Origin: JACPNO01 sp963825405
GTDB taxonomy: Bacteria; Acidobacteriota; Terriglobia; Bryobacterales; Bryobacteraceae
NCBI GenBank assembly: GCA_963825405.1
Contig: CAWGTB010000003.1
Location: 1,240,001 to 1,304,000 of the forward strand
Reading direction: 5' to 3'
Length of the DNA stretch: 64,000 nt
Shown: piece after piece, positions 1 through 7,777 of the stretch
How the letters are laid out: each line of letters starts with the position of its first letter
Numbering within the stretch: the first letter of the stretch is position 1
The notes under the pieces: generated by a model
What the model saw: the letters and a program-made list of their open reading frames with translations, nothing else
Database searches by the model: none
What the model was told of the DNA's origin: nothing
Program-made: the position numbers and the translations under genes

Positions 1-887
1 CGATTTCCTTTTATGGATATCGCAGCTACGCCCGGCCTGCGCGCCTGATGGAACGGCTGGGTACGCCGGTATCGGACGTCAGCGCGGTGTCGAGCATGCC
101 CGCGGAGCCTACCACCGCCTGGGTGGTCCGCATCATTCAGCAGGTTGGCGAGAAAGTGCCGCTTTCTCCCGAGGATGCCTCCGCTACCCGCCGCGATTTG
201 ATGATGGCGGGCTACAAGTCTGAAGCCGCATTAAAAGTTTTCTTCGGCATCAAAGTAACCGCCTGCGTCGTACTGGTGATTCTGGCGCTGCTTGCTCGCG
301 ACAGTATCTCCAACCCCGTGCTGCGCATCGTCATTGTGTTTTTCGGCGGCTTCATGGGATACATGCTGCCCGGCTACATGCTAGATAAGCGAATCGTGAA
401 GCGCCAGGAGATCCTGCGCCTGTCGCTGCCTGACGCGCTGGACATGATGGTGGTTTCGGTCGAAGCCGGGTTAGGCCTGGATCAGGCCATCCAGCACGTG
501 GGGCGCGAGTTGGTCACCACGCACAAAGAGCTGAGCGAGGAGTTCAGCCTGGTCAACCTGGAAATGCGCGCCGGCAAACGCCGGTCCGAAGCTTTGAAGA
601 ACCTGTCGGAGCGCACCGGCGAGCCGGAGTTGCAAAAGCTGGTCGCGATTCTGATTCAGACTGACCGGTTCGGGACGAGCATGAGTGAATCGTTGCGCTC
701 GCATTCGGACTTCTTGCGCGTGAAGCGCCGCCAACAGGCCGAAGAGCGTGCCGGCAAAGTCGGCGTCAAGCTGGTATTCCCAATTTTCTTTTTCATCTTG
801 CCGTCCATGTTGGTCGTCGCGGCGGGGCCTGGAATGTTACAGGTTTTCAAGCAGCTGTTCCCGATGATGAAGTCGTTCCAAGGATAA
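1..887 (+). CDS. Type II secretion/Tad pilus inner-membrane platform protein (TadC-like), 5' truncated
   Basis: This is the C-terminal part of a TadC/GspF-family platform protein of the Tad (Flp) pilus assembly machine. The frame is open to the left edge of the window: before the first ATG (48) it reads ISFYGYRSYARPARL, the usual basic stretch after the first membrane helix, so the true start lies outside. Hydrophobic segments lie roughly at residues 65-110 of the visible part, followed by a T2SSF domain with the typical 'DALDMMVVSVEAGLGLDQAI' stretch and a last membrane helix near the C-terminus (FPIFFFILPSMLVVAAGP). The gene is followed after 16 nt by a 33-residue membrane peptide with a strong ribosome binding site, so the two probably share an mRNA. 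TadC and TadB are hard to separate from the sequence alone; other tad genes (prepilin peptidase, TadE) are elsewhere in the window. Confidence 0.85.
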   Translation, partial: ISFYGYRSYARPARLMERLGTPVSDVSAVSSMPAEPTTAWVVRIIQQVGEKVPLSPEDASATRRDLMMAGYKSEAALKVFFGIKVTACVVLVILALLARDSISNPVLRIVIVFFGGFMGYMLPGYMLDKRIVKRQEILRLSLPDALDMMVVSVEAGLGLDQAIQHVGRELVTTHKELSEEFSLVNLEMRAGKRRSEALKNLSERTGEPELQKLVAILIQTDRFGTSMSESLRSHSDFLRVKRRQQAEERAGKVGVKLVFPIFFFILPSMLVVAAGPGMLQVFKQLFPMMKSFQG

Positions 888-903
888 AGAAAGGAGACAA
901 ATC

Positions 904-1005
904 ATGAATGACATGATGATGCAAACGGTGCTTTGGCTATCAGCAGGAGGGTTGCTGGTGATGCTGATGATGCGCCGGCGCAAGCGCAAAGTAAACCGCT
1001 CATAA
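904..1005 (+). CDS. Small single-pass membrane peptide (33 aa)
   Basis: A 33-codon ORF begins with ATG 904 and carries an excellent Shine-Dalgarno AAGGAGA at 890-896, 7 nt upstream. The product has an N-terminal hydrophobic helix (VLWLSAGGLLVMLMM) followed by a very basic tail (RRRKRKVNRS), so a single-pass protein with the tail in the cytoplasm is expected. It lies 16 nt after the tadC-like gene and is probably co-transcribed with it. I do not recognise the family. The good RBS and amphipathic layout argue for a real gene; a role as a small Tad accessory or membrane anchor is only a guess from position. Confidence 0.6.
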   Translation: MNDMMMQTVLWLSAGGLLVMLMMRRRKRKVNRS

Positions 1006-1199
1006 GCGGTGAACCGTTGCTGGCTTGAGCCGGTCACTCCCGCCATGTTCAGAGGAATGGAGGGGGCTGCGTCGAACTCCGCCCGCGATTGTAGGCGGGA
1101 CGTAGACAGCGCCGGGATTGCAGCTTCCCCTACCCGGGAAGCTACGAACCGGCGCCAAAGGCCGGAGTACGTCTTCAGGAAGCACGAAGTCTTTCATTG
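1006..1199. other. Structured intergenic region / possible 5' leader
   Basis: This 194-nt gap holds no convincing gene. It contains several potential hairpins: AGCTTCCC (1122-1129) pairs perfectly with GGGAAGCT (1136-1143) across a 6-nt loop, and CCGGC (1149-1153) pairs with GCCGG (1161-1165). A further CCGCC/GGCGG pair sits near 1078-1098. The stems lie just upstream of the QW-repeat gene, so a structured leader RNA is possible. It does not match the consensus of any riboswitch I can recall. Confidence 0.3.
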
Positions 1200-2060
1200 A
1201 TGGAGAATACTTTTCTACTCGGTGCGCAGAACCGCGACGGCGGATGGCCGTATCGCAAAGGCGGCGGCTCCTGGACGGAGCCGACGGTCTACGCGCTTTT
1301 GGCTCAACTGGCGGATTCGCGGGAGCCGGCGAGTTTCGAGCGTGCCTTGCAGTGGCTGCGTTCCGGGCAACGCTCCGATGGCGGATGGTCTCCGGCTGCA
1401 TCGGTTGCGCAGAGCACCTGGGTTACTGCCCTGGTGGCTCTGCTGCCTCCTGGTTCCATAGGCGCTGCGCGTGAACGGGCCGCGCTGGGATGGCTCATGA
1501 GCCAGAAGGGGGAAGAGTCCACTCTGCTTTACAAGCTCAGAAATAAGCTGCTGGGGAATGTGGCAGGCGTCTCGGAAATTCGCGACGGCTGGCCATTTTA
1601 TCCGGGAGCCGCGGCCTGGGTGGCGCCCACCGCGCTCACGGTTCTGGCTCTGGAAAAAATTCAGCGCGCCGCGCCGCAGCGTCCGGTCGCCGAGCGGATT
1701 GCGGTGGGCAAACAATTCTTGTTGGACCGCATGTGCCGGGACGGCGGTTGGAATTATGGCCGCAGCAACGTGCTGGGCGTGGAGGCGGATTCTTATCCCG
1801 AAACAACCGGGGTCGCGCTGCTGGCCCTCCATGGCGCTGAGTCGGCGCAAATGCCGCTGGCAATCAAAGCGGCGGAGGAACATCTGCGGCGCTGCCGTTC
1901 CAACGAAGCGATGAGCTGGCTGATGCTGGCGCTCGAAGCGAATGGCCAAAAACCGGACCGCGGCCAGGCGCCTGTTCCGCCATGCCGGACGGTGCAGGAC
2001 GAAGCGCTGGCGGTTCTCGCGAAAGCTGCCTGCGCGGGCCGGAATTGTTTCCTGGGGTGA
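1200..2060 (+). CDS. QW-repeat, squalene-cyclase/prenyltransferase-fold protein
   Basis: A 286-residue protein of the alpha/alpha-toroid (squalene cyclase / prenyltransferase beta subunit) type. Several QW-like motifs are visible: RDGGWPYRKGGGSW near the N-terminus, SDGGWSPAASVAQSTW around residue 65, and RDGGWNYG around residue 180. It is far shorter than a true squalene-hopene cyclase (about 630-720 aa) and lacks a DxDD catalytic acid motif, so it is unlikely to be a stand-alone triterpene cyclase. There is no signal peptide. ATG 1200 is chosen over the overlapping TTG at 1197; the RBS is weak. The stop abuts the ATG of the DUF362 gene without a gap, implying translational coupling. Its substrate is unknown; the operon suggests a polyprenyl or lipid-related role, which is inference. 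Confidence 0.75.
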   Translation: MENTFLLGAQNRDGGWPYRKGGGSWTEPTVYALLAQLADSREPASFERALQWLRSGQRSDGGWSPAASVAQSTWVTALVALLPPGSIGAARERAALGWLMSQKGEESTLLYKLRNKLLGNVAGVSEIRDGWPFYPGAAAWVAPTALTVLALEKIQRAAPQRPVAERIAVGKQFLLDRMCRDGGWNYGRSNVLGVEADSYPETTGVALLALHGAESAQMPLAIKAAEEHLRRCRSNEAMSWLMLALEANGQKPDRGQAPVPPCRTVQDEALAVLAKAACAGRNCFLG

Positions 2061-3029
2061 ATGGTGCATCGGCCGATTACACGACGTGAAGTTCTCGCGG
2101 GCTCTCTCGGCTCACTAGCTTTCGCCGCGGCTTGCGGCCGCGCGCGCCAGGTCTCGCTCCCGCCGGCCAATGTTTCGATCGTTCGCGCGCCGGCTTATAC
2201 CCAAGCGATCTATGACACCGTGCGCCGTGTCGTCGCCCAACACAATCCGGATGTGCGCGGCAAACGCGTGGTGCTGAAACCTAACCTGGTGGAGTTCGAT
2301 CCGGGCACCAGCATCAATACGCATCCCATGATGGTGCACGCCGCGCTGGAGGCTTTTCGCGCATTGGGCGCGGCCGAAGTGCGGATTGCGGAAGGGCCGG
2401 GACACCGCCGCAATACCCTCGACCTCGCTGATGCCGCCGGCTATTTCCAGACTATTCCGCAGTTCGAAGATATTTTCGTCGACCTCAACCTGGATGAAGT
2501 GTCGCCCACTAAGCTGGTATCGCCGTATTCCCAATTAAAGTCGCTGTATCTGCCCAATACCGCGTTGGGCGGAGACTTGTTGGTCTCGTTGCCCAAAATG
2601 AAAACCCATCATTGGGTGGGCGCCACGCTGAGCATGAAAAATTTCTTCGGCGTGGTCCCGAGCGGGGTCTATGGCTGGCCCAAGAATGTCCTGCACTGGG
2701 CCGGCATCAATGAGACCATCGCCGATTTGCACGCTGCTTTTCCGCGCCATTTCGCATTGGTGGACGGGATCGTAGGCATGGAAGGCAACGGACCCATCCA
2801 AGGCAAATCGAAAAACGTCGGCGTTGTGGTGGCTGGTGCGGATTTCGTGGCCGTGGACGCCACTTGCTGCCGCATCATGGGTATTGACCCGGCACAAATT
2901 TATTATCTGCGACTGGCCGGCGGACCCACTGGCGTAGCCGAAAGCCGCATCCGGCAGACCGGCGAATCGATCGCCAGCGTACGTGTCCCCTTCGAATTGA
3001 TTCCTGATTTCCAATCGATTCGGTTATGA
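2061..3029 (+). CDS. DUF362 domain protein with Tat/lipoprotein-like signal
   Basis: A 322-residue protein with an N-terminal twin-arginine signal (ITRREVLAGSLGSLAFAAACG), including a Cys in a loose lipobox, followed by a DUF362 domain. Typical segments are RVVLKPNLVEFDPG near residue 70, AEGPGHRRN near residue 113, and SLPKMKTHHWVGATLSMKN near residue 175. The family's biochemical role is not established; it often occurs with iron-sulfur or redox proteins, though no ferredoxin-type Cys cluster is seen here. The start directly follows the stop of the QW-repeat gene, and its own stop overlaps the next start (ATGA), so the three genes form an operon. Location outside the cytoplasmic membrane is predicted from the signal. 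Confidence 0.85.
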   Translation: MVHRPITRREVLAGSLGSLAFAAACGRARQVSLPPANVSIVRAPAYTQAIYDTVRRVVAQHNPDVRGKRVVLKPNLVEFDPGTSINTHPMMVHAALEAFRALGAAEVRIAEGPGHRRNTLDLADAAGYFQTIPQFEDIFVDLNLDEVSPTKLVSPYSQLKSLYLPNTALGGDLLVSLPKMKTHHWVGATLSMKNFFGVVPSGVYGWPKNVLHWAGINETIADLHAAFPRHFALVDGIVGMEGNGPIQGKSKNVGVVVAGADFVAVDATCCRIMGIDPAQIYYLRLAGGPTGVAESRIRQTGESIASVRVPFELIPDFQSIRL

Positions 3030-4555
3030 AGGCCGTCGAAACACCGCTAGAGTTTATTCCTCTTCCCGATTCTATTGATCCGGCAAAAACACCGCGCCCG
3101 AGCAGCGGGCTGTTGCGCGTACTGTGGATTTCCGCGCTCGTGCTAGTGCCATGCTTCTGGCAGGCGCGCATCCAGGCGGGCGATCTTTCCAGCCATCTTT
3201 ACAACGCATGGCTATCCACGCTGATCGAGCAGGGCAGGGCAGAGGGCCTGGTCGTAGTCACGCAGTGGACCAATGTGTTGTTCGACCTGCTGCTCGCCGG
3301 ACTGTTGCAAGTGGTCGGATTCGCTGCAGCGCAACGGATCGCGGTCTCGCTCTGTGTTTTGAATTTTGTCTGGGGCGCATTCGCCCTGATGACCGCGGTG
3401 TCGCGTCGCCGCGCATGGCATCTGCTGCCTTACATTGCGATTCTGGCTTACGGCTGGGTATTCCACCTGGGCCTTTTCAATTTCTATTTATCGATGGGTC
3501 TGTGCTTTTGGGCGCTGGCTCTGCTCTGGGACAGGCGTCCCAGCGTGCGGATGTTGGCGGCTCTACCCATCTTGGCGGTCGCGTACGTGGCGCATGCATT
3601 GCCGGTCGCCTGGGTGATTGGCGCCGCCGGCTACAAGTGGCTGGCGCGCCAGGTTCTCCCGCGGGATCGCGTGGTGTTGACGGTGGCCGGCGTCGCGGCA
3701 ATTTATGCGGCCCGCAGGTTTTGCATGATCCACTATGCCCATCGCTGGTCGCCGACACAGGCCATGGGAATCACCGGCGCCGACCAGGTGCTTATCTTCG
3801 GCCCCAAATATTATGTGGTCGCTCTTGCGCTGCTCGGGATTTGGTCCTATCTGTTCTTGCGGCAATTGGATCGCAAGGGGGCGGTTCGAACCATACTAGG
3901 AATCCCGTTTCAGCTATTCGTCTTCATCGCCGCCACCGTCTGGCTGCTGCCTGGCGCGGTGATGTTACCCGGTTTCAATCACGCCCTGGACTATATCAAC
4001 GATCGCATGTCGCTGGCCGCGGGCATTACGTTTCTGGCGCTGATAGCCAGCGTGCGTCCGGAGCGATGGGAGCGCCGTGCGATGGCGGCCACCTTGGCGG
4101 TGTATTTTACTTTCCTCTACGCAGACCAGCGAGCGCAGAACCGCATCGAAGATCTGATGGAGCAGAGTGTCGCGCAACTGCCGCCTGCCAGCCGCGTGAT
4201 CAGCGGTTTATGCGACAACAATAGCCGCATTCATCCGATCGCCCACAATCTGGACCGCGTCTGCATTGGCAAATGTTGGAGCTATGGCAACTATGAGCCG
4301 GCTTCAGGAGCTTTTCGCGTGCGCGCTGCGGAGAACAATTCGGTCGTCGTCGCGGACAGTATGGTGGCGGAGGACATCGAGCACGGATGGTACGTGGTGC
4401 AAGAGTCCGACCCACCGCTTTATCAGATTGTTTTACGGGATGGGCGGCTGGACACGCGCCTGCTGAGAGCTGGCGATGCTACCGCGTCTCCATGCTTCCA
4501 AGCTACACCGGGAATTGGAACCCTGGCAGCGCTGTCTCTCGGTGGGTCGAACTAA
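3026..4555 (+). CDS. Polytopic membrane protein, GT-C glycosyltransferase-like
   Basis: A 509-residue protein with about ten hydrophobic helices across residues 30-375 and a soluble C-terminal tail of about 130 residues. The first helix is followed by an acidic loop, QAGDLSSHLYNAWL (about residues 50-63), in the position where GT-C polyprenol-phosphate-sugar glycosyltransferases carry their catalytic acidic residue. That resemblance and its neighbours (PAP2 proteins, dpm-like gene) are the basis for the call; overall similarity to a named family is not evident to me. It overlaps the DUF362 gene by 4 nt (ATGA). The C-terminal part has several Cys (SGLCDNNSR, DRVCIGKCW) that could form extracytoplasmic disulfides. 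Confidence 0.55.
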   Translation: MKAVETPLEFIPLPDSIDPAKTPRPSSGLLRVLWISALVLVPCFWQARIQAGDLSSHLYNAWLSTLIEQGRAEGLVVVTQWTNVLFDLLLAGLLQVVGFAAAQRIAVSLCVLNFVWGAFALMTAVSRRRAWHLLPYIAILAYGWVFHLGLFNFYLSMGLCFWALALLWDRRPSVRMLAALPILAVAYVAHALPVAWVIGAAGYKWLARQVLPRDRVVLTVAGVAAIYAARRFCMIHYAHRWSPTQAMGITGADQVLIFGPKYYVVALALLGIWSYLFLRQLDRKGAVRTILGIPFQLFVFIAATVWLLPGAVMLPGFNHALDYINDRMSLAAGITFLALIASVRPERWERRAMAATLAVYFTFLYADQRAQNRIEDLMEQSVAQLPPASRVISGLCDNNSRIHPIAHNLDRVCIGKCWSYGNYEPASGAFRVRAAENNSVVVADSMVAEDIEHGWYVVQESDPPLYQIVLRDGRLDTRLLRAGDATASPCFQATPGIGTLAALSLGGSN

Positions 4556-4575
4556 TCAAACGCTATCCTTCGGCT

Positions 4576-4592
4576 AAGTTAGTTACTAACTT
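4576..4592. repeat. Hairpin after the QW-DUF362-GT-C operon
   Basis: Inverted repeat AAGTTAG-TTA-CTAACTT, 21 nt after the stop of the GT-C-like gene. It may end that transcript, but there is no clear U-tract, so a terminator function is only possible. Confidence 0.35.
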
Positions 4593-4625
4593 TGGGTAGC
4601 TGACCACTGTTCACTGAAAGCAGAT

Positions 4626-4654
4626 TTTGTTGACCACCTATCGTCCAGTATACT
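4626..4654 (+). promoter_or_regulatory. Putative promoter of the PAP2 gene pair
   Basis: A TATACT -10-like box (4649-4654) is preceded by TTTGTT (4626-4631) at 17 bp. It lies 12 nt upstream of the ATG at 4667, in the only sizeable gap (111 nt) on this strand. A TTGACC at 4630-4635 is too close to serve as the -35 for this box. Confidence 0.4.
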
Positions 4655-4666
4655 TGCCGCAGTAAC

Positions 4667-5683
4667 ATGCCGGAAAGCCAGTCACAACTCGCAGTAAGTC
4701 GGGCGATTCCACAGCCTAAGCTTACCGCCGTCGTGTTCACAACGGTCTCCGTGCTTATCACGATGTTATGGCAGGCATTGCCGGGCGCGATTCCCTTTCG
4801 CCGATGGGATATGTGGGTTTGGTTTGTATGCTGTGGCGTCGTTCTGCTTTCGTTGGCGCGATTCTCCATCCGCCACCCGGCGCCGCTGCCGGAGGTCTGG
4901 CTGCTCTCGTTCCCGTTCCTCTTCGAGTTCTTTTTCCAGAAAATTTGCCCCACCGCCAAAGTAGCGTCGGTGGATGAATTGTTGTGGTCCTTCGATGCCA
5001 GCTTCGGATATCCCCAGGTTCTGTTGGCCAAGTTACTTCTGGCATCGCCGTTGCTGTTTTGGCTATGCAAACTGGTGTGGTGGTCATTGCCACTATTGTT
5101 CGTTGTGCTCTATCTCTTGTTACCTGACTGTGTGCGGCGTAAATACATGGTAACGATTGTCTGCACCGGTTGTATCATTCTTCCGCTGTACGCCTTGTGC
5201 CCCGGCGCCGGACCCATCTACCTGTTTCGCGAGCGATTGTTGGGACCACTGCCGGTCCTGCTGCAACCGCATCGCACTTTCCTTCCGCCGGGATTGATCC
5301 TGAACACTACGCCCAGCGGCCATGTGGCATGGGCGTTGCTTTTGTTTTGGTTTGCCTGGAAATATTGCCGGAAACCGGTTGTCGCAATCTTCGGATTGCT
5401 GTTTCTACTGACGATCATCGCGACACTCGGCTTAGGCGAACACTACGTCATCGATCTGATTGTCTCGTTTCCATACGCCACCGCGATTTGGGCCCTGGTC
5501 GAAAAGCAATGGCAGCGCGCCGCCATGTTCATGACCATCGTGATCGCCTGGCTCCTTGCGTTACGCGAAGGATGGGCGATCCCGTTTCCGCCATCCGCTG
5601 TGTGGCTGCTGTGCGCCGTTACAATCCTAGCTTCGTTGCCCTGGGGCGAACTACAACCCCCCTCCTTCCATGCGTCGAACTGA
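4667..5683 (+). CDS. PAP2 superfamily integral membrane phosphatase/transferase (PAP2_3, AUR1-like)
   Basis: A 338-residue multi-pass membrane protein of the PAP2_3 type (relatives include inositol-phosphorylceramide synthase and polyprenyl-diphosphate phosphatases). The family motifs are intact: CPGAGPIYLF (about residue 183), TTPSGHVAWALL with the motif histidine (about residue 217), and GLGEHYVIDLIVSFP with the second catalytic histidine and the following Asp (about residue 250). The likely reaction is hydrolysis or transfer of a lipid-linked phosphate at the membrane surface. It has its own promoter-like sequence and overlaps the next gene, a paralogue, by 14 nt. The exact substrate cannot be read from the sequence; lipid phosphates such as polyprenyl-phosphate or phosphosphingolipids are options. 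Confidence 0.8.
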   Translation: MPESQSQLAVSRAIPQPKLTAVVFTTVSVLITMLWQALPGAIPFRRWDMWVWFVCCGVVLLSLARFSIRHPAPLPEVWLLSFPFLFEFFFQKICPTAKVASVDELLWSFDASFGYPQVLLAKLLLASPLLFWLCKLVWWSLPLLFVVLYLLLPDCVRRKYMVTIVCTGCIILPLYALCPGAGPIYLFRERLLGPLPVLLQPHRTFLPPGLILNTTPSGHVAWALLLFWFAWKYCRKPVVAIFGLLFLLTIIATLGLGEHYVIDLIVSFPYATAIWALVEKQWQRAAMFMTIVIAWLLALREGWAIPFPPSAVWLLCAVTILASLPWGELQPPSFHASN

Positions 5684-6965
5684 GCAGCGGCTGGGAAATC
5701 CGGCAAGCGCGTGGGAGGTGCTGGGGCGCGCCGGTGTGTGCTTCGCGGTTGCGCTGCCGGTCTACGTGGCGTGGGCTTACGGTGTCCTGGACTTCGAACG
5801 GAATCGCGCGCTGGCTGCGAGCCTGCTAGGCGCTTTGGTGATTTACATTTTCACTCGTCCGCGTGCGGTGGAGTGGACGCCAGTCCTAGCGCTAGGCAGC
5901 GCTTGCAGCGCGCTGTACTTCTGGCGGCATGACGGATTTGGCGGATTCTTCCTGGCCGCTCCCATCGTCTGCGGCGCGATGCTCGGCGTTGCAAGCATCA
6001 TGGTTCTAGCGATTCAGGCTATTCTTTGCGAACCGATCCGGCGCGCTGCCAGGCTGAGCGCGGTAATCGCCGCGGCCTTTGTGCCTTATCTGATGATCGC
6101 GCTGGCGTTCGCGGTAAAGATGACGTCCCGGTTGCACGCCCCGGCCTACGACCTTTATCTCTACGCCTTCGATCAAAGCTTGCGAGTACCCGTGGGAGCT
6201 GCGGCCGCGCGCCTGCTTTCCCTTGCGCCGCCCCTCGCCACCGCAGCCGCGCTGGTGTACGGAATGCTGCCAATGGCGATTGGCGTCCTGATCGCGGTGC
6301 AGCGCGCGCGTCCGAGGTGGTTTTCCGTTGATCTGATCAAGCTGCTGCTCATTGTCGGGATTTTTGGCTTCCTGGTATACAGCGCGTTCCCGGCGGCGGG
6401 ACCGAGATACGCATTTGGGCACAAGTTTCCCAGCGATTTGCCGGGTGTTGAAGGCTTGGTGATCGAGCCGGTATCGGTAACGGGAGTTCCTCGCAACGCG
6501 ATGCCCTCACTTTCTTTGGCCTGCGTGCTACTGCTCTGGTGGAACGGGCGGCGACTGCCGGCGTGGGGCAAGGTATTCATGATTCCGTTCGCAGTCCTCA
6601 CCATTCTTGCCACGCTCGGGTTTGGGGAACAGTACTTTATCGACCTCGTGGTGGCGCTGCCCTTCACCGTGGCGATGCAGGCGCTTGCACTCTCAGACGC
6701 GCGGATGCGCTCCCACTTGCGCTGGGTACCACTTGCCGGCGGTGCGGCGCTTACGGCGGGCTGGCTCTTCGCGCTGCGGTTAGCCGGGCCGCTGTTTCAA
6801 AATAACTTGTGGTTGTCCTGGGGCAGCGTGTTGGGAACGTTATTGTTGTGCGCGCTGGGGAGAATCATGCTGGACCGCGCCGCCGATGGCGTAATACCGC
6901 AAGCGCTGAACGTTACCGAATTTCCGGTTCACACACCGCGGCGTGCCGCTTTTTCGAAGCGCTAG
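5670..6965 (+). CDS. PAP2-like membrane protein lacking both motif histidines
   Basis: A 431-residue polytopic protein paralogous to the preceding PAP2 gene and overlapping it by 14 nt. The same three landmarks are recognisable: FPAAGPRYAF (about residue 242), NAMPSLSLACVLLLWW (about residue 277) and TLGFGEQYFIDLVVALP (about residue 320). The motif histidine in the second landmark is Ser (PSLS where the neighbour has PSGH), and the histidine in the third is Gln (GEQY against GEHY). I checked both codons in the DNA (tct and cag). It is therefore probably not a conventional PAP2 phosphatase and may be a partner subunit, transporter or binding protein. An extra N-terminal membrane region of about 100 residues precedes the PAP2-like part. 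Confidence 0.7.
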   Translation: MRRTEQRLGNPASAWEVLGRAGVCFAVALPVYVAWAYGVLDFERNRALAASLLGALVIYIFTRPRAVEWTPVLALGSACSALYFWRHDGFGGFFLAAPIVCGAMLGVASIMVLAIQAILCEPIRRAARLSAVIAAAFVPYLMIALAFAVKMTSRLHAPAYDLYLYAFDQSLRVPVGAAAARLLSLAPPLATAAALVYGMLPMAIGVLIAVQRARPRWFSVDLIKLLLIVGIFGFLVYSAFPAAGPRYAFGHKFPSDLPGVEGLVIEPVSVTGVPRNAMPSLSLACVLLLWWNGRRLPAWGKVFMIPFAVLTILATLGFGEQYFIDLVVALPFTVAMQALALSDARMRSHLRWVPLAGGAALTAGWLFALRLAGPLFQNNLWLSWGSVLGTLLLCALGRIMLDRAADGVIPQALNVTEFPVHTPRRAAFSKR

Positions 6966-6970
6966 CGACG

Positions 6971-7777
6971 CTAGAGAGAAGCAACCTTCTCTGGCCGGGG
7001 ATTCCGCTCGACCGTCTGATCGGCAGGTTTCGGTACGCGGCCCGCGCGGCGCATCAGGCGCAGCTTGATCACTCCGAACAATGCCTCGCTGATGATGCTG
7101 AAATCGATCTTCGATCGGCCGAAGTTCCGCTCATAGAAAATAATCGGGACCTCGGCGATTCGGAAATGCATCCGGTGAGCCTGGTAGGTGGTCTCGATCT
7201 GGAATAGATAACCGTTGGCGAGGACGCGATCGAGATCGATCGCCTCCAAGGTTTCCCGGCGCCAACACTTGAAACCGCCGGTAGTGTCGCTCAGCCGCAA
7301 GCCGGTGACGAATTTCACATATTCCGTTGCCAGCTTGCTAAGTATCAAACGCTTGAAATCCCAGTTGACCACGTTCACGCCGCGCAGGTAGCGCGAGCCA
7401 ACTGCGAGGTCGCTGTCCGCGATGGCGCGAATGAGGTCAGGTAGATAGGCGGGGCTGTGGGAAAGGTCGGCATCCATTTGGATGATGGTGTCGTAGTCCA
7501 GCTTCAGCACGTACTGGAATCCGGCCACGTACGCACGCCCCAGGCCTTCCTTACGCGGCCGGTGCAGGACGCGGATTTCATCGGGGAATTCTTCACTCAA
7601 CCGGTCCGCGATGTCGCCGGTGCCATCCGGAGAATTGTCGTCTACGATCAGCATGTGTAGATGGCCCGGCTGCTGGCGGATTTGCGCCACCAGAGTCTCG
7701 AGATTTTCCCGCTCGTTGTAAGTGGGCACGATGACGATAGCCTTCACCGTTTTCTCGTGCCGGTTATTTGGGAACAT
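6971..7777 (-). CDS. Polyprenol-phosphate mannosyl/glycosyl-transferase, GT2 family (DPM1-like)
   Basis: A 268-residue GT-A fold GT2 enzyme resembling dolichol/polyprenol monophosphate mannose synthase. Landmarks are VPTYNERENLETL at residues 18-30, DDNSPDGTGDIAD near 44-56, and the metal-binding QMDADLSHSP near residue 98. It lacks the C-terminal membrane helices of some homologues, so it is likely peripheral. The expected reaction is transfer of a sugar from a nucleotide donor to polyprenyl phosphate on the cytoplasmic face, giving the donor used by GT-C enzymes. It overlaps the upstream GT-C-like gene by 14 nt, consistent with a donor-synthase/acceptor-transferase pair. Its stop is only 5 nt from the stop of the convergent PAP2-like gene. 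Mannose is the family default and unproven here. Confidence 0.85.
   Translation of the reverse strand: MFPNNRHEKTVKAIVIVPTYNERENLETLVAQIRQQPGHLHMLIVDDNSPDGTGDIADRLSEEFPDEIRVLHRPRKEGLGRAYVAGFQYVLKLDYDTIIQMDADLSHSPAYLPDLIRAIADSDLAVGSRYLRGVNVVNWDFKRLILSKLATEYVKFVTGLRLSDTTGGFKCWRRETLEAIDLDRVLANGYLFQIETTYQAHRMHFRIAEVPIIFYERNFGRSKIDFSIISEALFGVIKLRLMRRAGRVPKPADQTVERNPRPEKVASL

Noticed and set aside
471..734. Minus-strand ORF inside the tadC-like gene
   Set aside because: It is antisense to a well-supported gene, has no RBS and no recognisable protein features.
1006..1199. Cyclic-di-GMP, cobalamin or TPP riboswitch in the leader
   Set aside because: None of the diagnostic core sequences is present; only generic hairpins are seen.
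1215..2069. Minus-strand ORF antisense to the QW-repeat gene
   Set aside because: Amino-acid composition is that of a shadow frame (Arg, His, Pro rich); no RBS or motif.
3124..4224. Alternative long ORF in another frame over the GT-C-like gene
   Set aside because: The product is Arg/Gly-rich and lacks membrane segments; the frame used for the GT-C-like protein shows coherent helices and is coupled by ATGA.
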